Of a stretch of 18,068 nucleotides of DNA, positions 7,551 to 13,300 are shown one piece after another (positions within the stretch are counted from its first letter, which is position 1; each line of letters begins with the position of its first letter). The stretch is from positions 1 through 18,068 of the forward strand of contig NZ_DAIUCK010000068.1 of assembly GCF_036846205.1 (NCBI RefSeq). The letters are read 5' to 3'. A model generated the notes under the pieces. It was not told the origin of the DNA. It was given only the letters and a program-made list of their open reading frames with translations, and searched no databases. The translations under genes were made by a program, and so were the position numbers. This DNA is from Rhabdothermincola sp036846205. Lineage in GTDB: Bacteria; Actinomycetota; Acidimicrobiia; Acidimicrobiales; Acidimicrobilacustridaceae.

Positions 7551-7556
7551 ACGGTA
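7551..7556 (-). promoter_or_regulatory. Candidate -10 element for the SCP2 gene
   Basis: Reads TACCGT on the - strand (TAnnnT) and lies downstream of the TetR-type operator in the SCP2 direction, giving an mRNA leader of roughly 80 nt that contains the AAGGAG ribosome site. No good -35 at 17-nt spacing was found. Confidence 0.25.
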
Positions 7557-7577
7557 GCGCAGGTGCCCCGAGCTTGC

Positions 7578-7593
7578 TTGACCGATCGGTCAA
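7578..7593. promoter_or_regulatory. TetR-type operator between the SCP2 and ferredoxin genes
   Basis: TTGACCGATCGGTCAA is a perfect 16-bp palindrome, extended by one matching base pair each side to 18 bp (7577-7594). It matches the operator before the MFS gene at 15 of 16 positions. It sits about midway between the divergent starts at 7466 and 7713, so one repressor could act on both genes. Confidence 0.75.
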
Positions 7594-7615
7594 GATTGGA
7601 TCGGGGCTCCAGTCC

Positions 7616-7637
7616 AGCGCCGGCAGCTGCCGGCGCT
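7616..7637. repeat. Perfect 22-bp palindrome in the ferredoxin leader
   Basis: The half-site AGCGCCGGCAG is followed directly by its reverse complement, with no spacer (centre between 7626 and 7627). It lies 22 bp after the TetR-type operator and 75 bp before the ferredoxin start. It could be a second operator or, as RNA, a hairpin. Confidence 0.8.
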
Positions 7638-7652
7638 TGTACCCTCGCCGTC

Positions 7653-7700
7653 GGTGAGCCCGGAGGTGAGCCCGGAGGTGAGCCCGGAGGTGAGCCGGGA
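7653..7700 (+). repeat. 12-bp tandem repeat carrying Shine-Dalgarno-like cores
   Basis: Three exact copies of GGTGAGCCCGGA (7653-7664, 7665-7676, 7677-7688) and a fourth with one change (7689-7700), followed by a decayed fifth. Every junction makes GGAGGTGAG, a strong ribosome-site core. The last core, GGGAGGTGAG at 7697-7706, is the likely ribosome binding site of the ferredoxin gene. Confidence 0.9.
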
Positions 7701-7712
7701 GGTGAGGCTGCG

Positions 7713-8015
7713 GTGAGCGCGGGACGCGACCAGCGGTTGGCGACCCGCCAGCGGAACCCGAAGTGGCAGCGTCCGCCGTTGCTCATCGACATGGCGGCGT
7801 GCATCAACTGCGACACCTGCATCCGCCACTGTCCGCCACCGTTCGGCGCCATCTTCAACCACGGGATCGACGTCGTCATCATCCCCGAGCTGTGCTCGGG
7901 CTGCGGGGAATGCGTCGACCCCTGCCCCGTCGACTGCATCCACCCCGACCCGGACTGGTCGCCCGCACCCGACGACTGGTGGGACGAGCCGGCCCTTCGC
8001 GACCCGTACCGCTAG
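7713..8015 (+). CDS. 2[4Fe-4S] ferredoxin
   Basis: A 100-residue cytoplasmic electron carrier with two [4Fe-4S] clusters. Cluster motifs are CINCDTCIRHCP (Cys30, 33, 36, 40) and CSGCGECVDPCP (Cys61, 64, 67, 71); an additional Cys75 follows in PVDCI. The N-terminus (1-22) is basic and the C-terminus Trp/Asp/Pro-rich (DPDWSPAPDDWWDEP). The start chosen is GTG 7713, which has GGGAGGTGAG 6 nt upstream. The frame stays open back to 7263, but that part runs antisense through the SCP2 gene and through the palindromes and repeat, so it is not coding. An operator lies 120 bp upstream. There is no obvious redox partner (P450, oxygenase, dehydrogenase) in the window; the shared operator suggests it serves the same pathway as SCP2 and the MFS exporter. 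Identity is sure, the partner unknown. Confidence 0.93.
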   Translation: MSAGRDQRLATRQRNPKWQRPPLLIDMAACINCDTCIRHCPPPFGAIFNHGIDVVIIPELCSGCGECVDPCPVDCIHPDPDWSPAPDDWWDEPALRDPYR

Positions 8016-8042
8016 CCGTTCGCGGAGGCCGCGCGCCGATCC

Positions 8043-8048
8043 TACGAT
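8043..8048 (+). promoter_or_regulatory. Candidate -10 element for the gatCAB operon
   Basis: TACGAT matches TAnnnT and ends 10 nt before ATG 8058; the transcript would have only about 3 nt of leader. A small hairpin (CGCGG-AGG-CCGCG, 8021-8033) just after the ferredoxin stop may separate the two transcripts. No clear -35. Confidence 0.4.
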
Positions 8049-8057
8049 GGGTCGCCT

Positions 8058-8360
8058 ATGTCCGAGCCGATCTCGCGGGCCGACGTCGCGCACGTGGCGC
8101 GGCTGGCCCGCCTCTCGCTGACCGACGATGAGCTGGACCTGTTCACCGGGCAGCTCGCCGCGGTGCTCGACCACGCCCGGGATGTCGAAGCGCTCGACCT
8201 CGACGACGTTGAGCCCACGACTCACCCCTATCCCTTGGCCAACGTCTTCCGTGACGACGAGGTCGCACCGGGCGTCGATCGCGACGAGGTGCTCGCCCAG
8301 GCGCCGGCTGTCGAGGACGGGCGTTTCCGGGTTCCCCCGATCCTGGGGGAGGAACCGTGA
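8058..8360 (+). CDS. gatC: Asp-tRNA(Asn)/Glu-tRNA(Gln) amidotransferase subunit C
   Basis: The 100-residue GatC subunit, which wraps around and stabilises the GatA-GatB complex that amidates misacylated Glu-tRNA(Gln) and/or Asp-tRNA(Asn). Typical GatC features are visible: the N-terminal ISRADVAHVARLARLSLTDDEL helix region, a middle LDLDDVEPTTHPYP segment, and a C-terminal FRVPPILGEE tail that packs against GatA. Length is normal. The start is ATG 8058, with no ribosome binding site but a -10-like TACGAT just upstream, so probably leaderless. The stop overlaps the gatA start as GTGA. Confidence 0.96.
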   Translation: MSEPISRADVAHVARLARLSLTDDELDLFTGQLAAVLDHARDVEALDLDDVEPTTHPYPLANVFRDDEVAPGVDRDEVLAQAPAVEDGRFRVPPILGEEP

Positions 8361-9784
8361 GCGCGCACGAGCTGGCCGCGGCGATCCGAGCCGGCGAGCG
8401 CTCGGCTCGAGACGTGCTCGACGAGCACCTCGCGACCATCGAGGCCCGTGAGCCGCAGATCCACGCGTTCAACCTCGTGCTGGCCGACGAGGCCCGAGCG
8501 GCGGCGGAGGCGATCGACCGGCGGGTGGCGGCAGGCGATGACCCGGGGCCGCTGGCCGGCGTGCCGGTGGCGTTGAAGGACAACCTCTGCACCCGGGGCA
8601 CGCCCACCACCTGCTCGTCGCGCATCCTCGAGGGCTGGTGCCCCCCCTACGACGCCACCGTGGTGAAGCGGCTGCGGGCCGCTGGCGCGGTCATCGTCGG
8701 CAAGACCAACCTCGACGAGTTCGCGATGGGCAGCTCGACGGAGAACTCCGCTTTCGGCCCGACCCGCAACCCCCACGACGAGACGAGGGTGCCCGGCGGC
8801 TCGAGCGGTGGCAGCGCGGCGGCGGTCGCCGCAGGTTTCGTCCCGGTCGCGCTCGGCTCCGACACCGGCGGATCGATCCGCCAGCCGGCCGCGCTGTGCG
8901 GCGTGGTGGGGGTGAAGCCCACCTACGGGCTCGTGTCGCGCTACGGCCTGGTCGCGTTCGCGTCGTCGCTGGACCAGATCGGGCCGCTGACCACCACCGT
9001 GGCGGACGCGGCGCTGGTGCTCGAGGTCATCGCCGGCCACGACCCGCGTGACAGCACCTCGATCCCCGAACCGGTCCCGGCCCTCTCCGCGGTGCTCGAC
9101 CACGGGGTCGAGGGTCTGCGCATCGGTGTGGTGTCCGAGCTGCTGGGCGAAGGGGTTGCCGCGGACGTGGCGGCGCGGGTCCACGCCGCCGCCGACGCGC
9201 TGGCACGCGCAGGGGCGACGGTCGAGCCGGTGTCGGTGCCCGCGGTCACCTACGGGCTGTCCGCGTACTACCTCATCGCCCCGGCGGAGGCGTCGAGCAA
9301 CCTCGCCCGCTACGACGGGGTGCGCTACGGGCCACGGGTCGACGGGGCGACCACCGGGGAGATGATGACCGCCACCCGCACCCGCGGGTTCGGGGCCGAG
9401 GTCAAACGCCGCATCATGCTCGGCACGTACGCTCTCTCGGCCGGTTATTACGACGCCTACTACGGCAAGGCCCTGCGGGTGCGCACCCTCATCGGGCGCG
9501 ATTTCGCCGCGGCCTACGAGCGCTACGACCTGCTCCTCTCGCCGACCTCGCCCACCACCGCGTTCCCCCTCGGTGACAAGACTGCTGATCCACTGTCGAT
9601 GTACCTCTCCGACGTCTGCACGATCCCGAGCAACCTGGCTGGTCATCCCGCGGTGTCCGTGCCGTTCGGTACGGGAGCCGACGGGCTGCCCGTCGGGGTG
9701 CAGCTGCTGGCCCCGGCGCTGCACGAGGCGACCCTGTTCCGGGCCGCCGCCGTGCTCGAGCTGGCGAGGGAGGAGACGTCATGA
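8357..9784 (+). CDS. gatA: Asp-tRNA(Asn)/Glu-tRNA(Gln) amidotransferase subunit A
   Basis: The 475-residue glutaminase/amidase subunit that hydrolyses glutamine (or asparagine) and passes ammonia to GatB. It belongs to the amidase-signature family. The Ser-cisSer-Lys triad is visible as Lys74 (VALKDN), Ser149 (PGGSSGGSAA) and nucleophile Ser173 (SDTGGSIRQPAA); the 24-residue gap between the serines agrees with known GatA proteins. The start is GTG 8357, preceded by GGGGAGGAA and overlapping the gatC stop by 4 nt. The stop in turn overlaps the gatB ATG (ATGA), so all three subunits are translationally coupled. No truncation or missing residue seen. Confidence 0.97.
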   Translation: MSAHELAAAIRAGERSARDVLDEHLATIEAREPQIHAFNLVLADEARAAAEAIDRRVAAGDDPGPLAGVPVALKDNLCTRGTPTTCSSRILEGWCPPYDATVVKRLRAAGAVIVGKTNLDEFAMGSSTENSAFGPTRNPHDETRVPGGSSGGSAAAVAAGFVPVALGSDTGGSIRQPAALCGVVGVKPTYGLVSRYGLVAFASSLDQIGPLTTTVADAALVLEVIAGHDPRDSTSIPEPVPALSAVLDHGVEGLRIGVVSELLGEGVAADVAARVHAAADALARAGATVEPVSVPAVTYGLSAYYLIAPAEASSNLARYDGVRYGPRVDGATTGEMMTATRTRGFGAEVKRRIMLGTYALSAGYYDAYYGKALRVRTLIGRDFAAAYERYDLLLSPTSPTTAFPLGDKTADPLSMYLSDVCTIPSNLAGHPAVSVPFGTGADGLPVGVQLLAPALHEATLFRAAAVLELAREETS

Positions 9785-11244
9785 CCACCATCACCAGCGC
9801 GACCACCGGGCGCGAGTGGGAGTACGTGATCGGCCTCGAGGTCCACTGCGAGCTGGCCACGGCCACCAAGCTGTTCTGCTCGTGCCCGAACGAGTTCGGC
9901 GCCGAGCCCAACACCAACGTCTGCCCCGTGTGCCTGGGGCTCCCCGGTTCCCTCCCGGTGCTCAACCGCCGAGCGGTCGAGCTGGCGATGCGGCTCGGTC
10001 GAGCGCTGCACTGCACCGTGGAACCGTCGGTGTTCGCCCGGAAGAACTACTTCTACCCGGACATGCCGAAGGACTACCAGATCAGCCAGTACGACCAACC
10101 CACCAACGTCGACGGCTGGCTCGAGTTGGCCGATGGCACCCGGGTGGGCATCGAGCGGGCGCACATCGAGGAGGACACGGGCAAGAGCACCCATGTAGGT
10201 GGCGGCGGGCGCATCCACGAGGCCGGGTACTCGCTGGTGGACTACAACCGGGCCGGAGTGCCGCTGGTGGAGATCGTGTCCCGCCCCGATCTGCGCTCCC
10301 CGGACCAGGCCAAGGCGTACGTGAGCGAGCTGCGCGGCGTCCTGCTGGCCACCGGGGCGAGCGACGCGAAGATGGAAGAGGGGTCGCTGCGGGTCGATGC
10401 GAACGTGTCCGTGCGCCCGGTGGGCGAGACGTCGCTCGGCACCCGCTGCGAGATCAAGAACCTGAACTCGCTGCGCTCGTTGGGGCGGGCGATCGAGTAC
10501 GAAGCCCGGCGCCAGATCGATCTGCTGGAGTCCGGCGAGCGGGTGGTGCAGGAGACTCGCCACTGGGACGAGGAGGGCGGGCGCACCCGTTCCGGGCGGT
10601 CCAAGGAGGAGGCCGAGGACTACCGCTACTTCCAGGAGCCGGACCTGGTGCCGCTGGTCCCCGATCCGGCGGGGATCGCCGCCATCGACGAGTCGATGCC
10701 GTTGCTCCCGGCCGACCGGCGGGCCCGACTGGCCGAGGCGGCCGGCGGGCCGTCGGCGGCCGCCACCGCGATCGCGATCGCGGTCGAACGCGGCTTGGAC
10801 GAGCTGGCGCTGCAGGCCATCGCCGCTGGTGGCGACCCCGGGCGGGTGCTGACCCACATCGAGCACGACCTGGCGGTCGACGGGGCCGAGCGGCTCGATC
10901 CGGCATCGCTGGCCGCGCTGGTGCAGATGGAGGTCGAGGGCCAGCTCACGGCCACCCAGGCCAAGCAGGTGCTCGCCGAGATGGTGGAGACCGGCGGCGA
11001 CCCGGGGGCGATCGCGCTCGCCCGGGGCTTCGAGGCCATGGACACCGCCGAGCTGGAGGCCGTGGTCGACGAACTCATCGCCGCGCACCCCGACGAATGG
11101 GACGAGTACGTCTCGGGTGACGACAAACGTCGGGGCAAGCTGACCGGCTTCTTCGTGGGTCAGGTCATGAAAGCCACCAAGGGCAAAGCCGATGGCAAGG
11201 TCGTCACCCGGCTCCTCGAAGATCGGCGCGCCGGCACGAACTAG
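9781..11244 (+). CDS. gatB: Asp-tRNA(Asn)/Glu-tRNA(Gln) amidotransferase subunit B
   Basis: The 487-residue kinase/amidotransferase subunit that phosphorylates the side chain of misacylated tRNA and transfers ammonia to it. Family traits: the start region EYVIGLEVHCEL, a four-cysteine zinc site (Cys33, 35, 48, 51), the signature TRCEIKNLNSLRSL, and DYRYFQEPDLVPL. The C-terminal third (about 325-480) is the helical tail with the YqeY-like domain that contacts the tRNA elbow, including FFVGQVMKATKGKADGKVV. Length is normal. Last gene of gatCAB. Its presence indicates that Gln-tRNA and/or Asn-tRNA is made by the indirect route in this organism; which aminoacyl-tRNA synthetases are absent cannot be seen here. 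Confidence 0.97.
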   Translation: MTTITSATTGREWEYVIGLEVHCELATATKLFCSCPNEFGAEPNTNVCPVCLGLPGSLPVLNRRAVELAMRLGRALHCTVEPSVFARKNYFYPDMPKDYQISQYDQPTNVDGWLELADGTRVGIERAHIEEDTGKSTHVGGGGRIHEAGYSLVDYNRAGVPLVEIVSRPDLRSPDQAKAYVSELRGVLLATGASDAKMEEGSLRVDANVSVRPVGETSLGTRCEIKNLNSLRSLGRAIEYEARRQIDLLESGERVVQETRHWDEEGGRTRSGRSKEEAEDYRYFQEPDLVPLVPDPAGIAAIDESMPLLPADRRARLAEAAGGPSAAATAIAIAVERGLDELALQAIAAGGDPGRVLTHIEHDLAVDGAERLDPASLAALVQMEVEGQLTATQAKQVLAEMVETGGDPGAIALARGFEAMDTAELEAVVDELIAAHPDEWDEYVSGDDKRRGKLTGFFVGQVMKATKGKADGKVVTRLLEDRRAGTN

Positions 11245-11287
11245 GGTTTGCGCACCCCCGCCCGGGGGCTCGACGAAGGAGAGGTCC

Positions 11288-11791
11288 ATGCGCAAGCTGG
11301 GTGCGCTGTTGCTCGCTGGTCTGTTGCTGGCCGGCCTGGTGGGTTGCAGCAGCAAGAAGAGCAGTACGACGGAAGCAGAGAGCCGGGAGGCGACCGAGAG
11401 CGCCGGCGAGAGCGGCAGCAGCAGCGGGGACGGCGGCAGCTCGTCCGGCGGCAGCTCGTCCGGCGGCGATACGTCGACGGATGAGCTCGACCTCAGCAAG
11501 CTCGGCGGGTTCGGGAACTGTGTGGAGATCGGCGCGGCCTACGCAAGCATCTACCTCAACGCGTTGGGAGCCGGAGACGAGCAGACCAAGGCGGAGCTGG
11601 AGAAGACGCTCGATCAGCTCAAGGGGGAAGTCCCCGAGGACGTGCGTGACGACCTCCAGGTGATCGCGGACGGGATCGCGCGGAGCAAGAACCTGGTCGA
11701 GGTCGGCGAGTTCTTCGACAGCGAGGAGTACACCAAGGCCAACGCCAACATCGAGCGCTACATCAACGAGCAGTGCGGCACCAGCGGGTGA
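11288..11791 (+). CDS. Hypothetical lipoprotein
   Basis: A 167-residue predicted lipoprotein of no family I recognise. It has a signal peptide with a short basic start (MRKL), a hydrophobic core and the lipobox LVGC, with Cys20 the expected lipidation site. A low-complexity, acidic Ser/Gly linker (about 21-65, with SSSGGSSSGG) leads to a mainly helical domain (about 72-167) containing two further cysteines (NCVEIGAAYASIYL and the terminal NEQCG) that may pair. The start is ATG 11288 with AAGGAGAGG just upstream. A small GC hairpin (CCCCCG-CC-CGGGGG, 11255-11268) sits in the leader. It follows gatB by 43 nt and is convergent with the MATE gene. It would be anchored on the outer face of the membrane; its role is unknown. 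Confidence 0.85.
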   Translation: MRKLGALLLAGLLLAGLVGCSSKKSSTTEAESREATESAGESGSSSGDGGSSSGGSSSGGDTSTDELDLSKLGGFGNCVEIGAAYASIYLNALGAGDEQTKAELEKTLDQLKGEVPEDVRDDLQVIADGIARSKNLVEVGEFFDSEEYTKANANIERYINEQCGTSG

Positions 11792-11816
11792 CCCCCGCTC
11801 ACGGCCTCTGCCACTT

Positions 11817-11865
11817 GAACCGGTCAGCCGGGGTGCCGGGCGGTGCCCGGCCGGCTGGCCGGTTC
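11817..11865. terminator. Large stem-loop between convergent lipoprotein and MATE genes
   Basis: 15-bp arms GAACCGGTCAGCCGG (11817-11831) and CCGGCTGGCCGGTTC (11851-11865) pair with a single T-G wobble. Between them lies a second hairpin, CCGGGC-GGT-GCCCGG (11836-11850). The structure covers the MATE stop codon and its last codons and begins 26 nt after the lipoprotein stop. It has no T-run on either side, but its place suits a two-way terminator. Confidence 0.55.
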
Positions 11866-13203
11866 GAGGAGGCGGTCCGCTGACCGGTCCGGGCCGACGA
11901 CCACCCACCCCTCACCGGCGAACCGCAGTCCCAGGGTGAGCGCTCGCACGCCCATGAAGATCATCAGCGCGCCCCACAGCCAGCCGATCCCCCCGCCGTA
12001 GAGCAGCACGCCGACCGCCGCCGGGGCGAAGGCCATGACAGCCACCACCATCGCCCAGGCCAGGTAGCCGAGGTCACCCGCGCCGATCAGGATGCCGTCG
12101 AGCGCGAACACGAACCCGTTGAGCGGCTGCATGATCGCCACGAACACCAGCAGGAACGACGTGAGGCTGAGCACCAGGGGATCGCTGGTGAAGATCTCGG
12201 GGAGCGGCCCGCGGGCGAGGAAGATCCCGGCGCCGAGCACCACGCCGATCAGGACGCTCAGCTCGATCATCCGCCCTGCCGCGGCCCGGGCCAGATGTGG
12301 CTCGTCGGCGCCGAGGAACCGTCCGGTGAGCGCCTGGCCGGCGATGGCCAGCGCGTCGAGGGCCAGGGCGAGGAGGTTCCAGATCTCGAAGGCGATCTGG
12401 TGCGCGGCCACATCGGGGGAGCCGATCCGGGTGGCCACGACGGTGGCGAGGAGGAACGCGCCCCGCAGCGCGGCCGTGCGGACGAACAGGTCCCGGCCCA
12501 CCACCGCCAACCGGCGGAGGCTGCTCGGGTCGGGTCGCAGGGGCACCGCGTGGCGGCGGACCGCACGCCGGACCCACAGGACGTACACCGCCGCCGAGCC
12601 CCACTGCGCGATCACGGTGGACAGCGCCGAGGCGCCGATGGCGAAGCCGAGCCCGGCGATGAGCACGAGCTCGAGGCCCAGGTTGAACGCCGCCGAGCAC
12701 ACGGCGACGAGCAGGGGGGTCCGGGTGTTCTGCAGGCCGCGCAGGTAGCCGGTGCCGGCGAGCACCACCAGCATGGCGGGCATGCCGAGCAGGCTGATGC
12801 GCAGGTAGGTCAACGCTTCGGTGCGCACCGTTCCGCCGGCACCCACGAGCGAGACCAGTGGCTCGGCGAGCACGTAGCCGGCAACGGCCAGGGCCACCCC
12901 GACGAGCACCGCCAGCCACATGCCCTGCACGGCTTCGTGGGCTGCCCGGCGCTCCTCGCCCGCCCCGAGCAGGCGGGCCACCGAGGCGGTGGTGCCGTAG
13001 GCCAGGAAGATGAAGAGCGAGTAGCCGATCAGCAGGATGCTGCTGGCCACGGCCAGGCCGGCGAGGGGCTCGGTGCCGAGGTGCCCGACCACCGCGGTGT
13101 CGGCGAGGACGTAGAGAGGCTCGGCCATCAGGGCACCGAGCGCGGGGAGGGCCAACCGCAGGATCTCGGCGTCGTGCGGATCGCGCCGCAACGGGTGTCT
13201 CAC
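11824..13203 (-). CDS. MATE-family efflux transporter (DinF-like)
   Basis: A 459-residue inner-membrane multidrug/toxic-compound exporter of the MATE family, driven by H+ or Na+. About 12 hydrophobic helices are seen. The N-terminal half begins in the DinF-type manner (ILRLALPALGALMAEPLYVLADTAVVGHLG) and continues with FLAYGTTASVARLLGAG; the second half starts near LFVRTAALRGAFLLATVVATRIG and has VAAHQIAFEIWNLLALALDALAIAGQALTG broken over its helix 7-8 region. Length is normal. The start chosen is GTG 13203 (TTG 13191 is possible); neither has a good ribosome site, and the upstream open frame runs antisense to ilvD and was rejected. It is divergent from ilvD over 97 bp and convergent with the lipoprotein through a large stem-loop. 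The substrate is unknown. Confidence 0.92.
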   Translation of the reverse strand: MRHPLRRDPHDAEILRLALPALGALMAEPLYVLADTAVVGHLGTEPLAGLAVASSILLIGYSLFIFLAYGTTASVARLLGAGEERRAAHEAVQGMWLAVLVGVALAVAGYVLAEPLVSLVGAGGTVRTEALTYLRISLLGMPAMLVVLAGTGYLRGLQNTRTPLLVAVCSAAFNLGLELVLIAGLGFAIGASALSTVIAQWGSAAVYVLWVRRAVRRHAVPLRPDPSSLRRLAVVGRDLFVRTAALRGAFLLATVVATRIGSPDVAAHQIAFEIWNLLALALDALAIAGQALTGRFLGADEPHLARAAAGRMIELSVLIGVVLGAGIFLARGPLPEIFTSDPLVLSLTSFLLVFVAIMQPLNGFVFALDGILIGAGDLGYLAWAMVVAVMAFAPAAVGVLLYGGGIGWLWGALMIFMGVRALTLGLRFAGEGWVVVGPDRSADRLLEPASRPGTARHPG

Positions 13204-13287
13204 GGTACGTGGAGCATGAGTCGGAGCAGGGCCGGACGGGCAGGGAGGCGGGCCGGTCGGCCGGCGCGGGGTGCCGGCGGGGGAGGC

Positions 13288-13293
13288 TAACCT
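13288..13293 (+). promoter_or_regulatory. Candidate -10 element for ilvD
   Basis: TAACCT matches TAnnnT and its last base lies 8 nt before ATG 13301, placing the transcription start at or one base before the A of the start codon. GGGGAGG at 13280-13286 is too far upstream to be the ribosome site. No -35 recognised. Confidence 0.4.
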
Positions 13294-13300
13294 TCGGGGC

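Noticed and set aside
7263..7712. N-terminal extension of the ferredoxin frame with (GGEP) repeats
   Set aside because: It overlaps the SCP2 gene in antisense and passes through the operator, the palindrome and the tandem repeat. GTG 7713 has an excellent ribosome site, so the GGEP run is not likely to be protein.
8228..9724. Long - strand open frame opposite gatA, and the + frame 9573-11120 across gatB
   Set aside because: Both lie over well-conserved gatA/gatB frames and have shadow-type composition.
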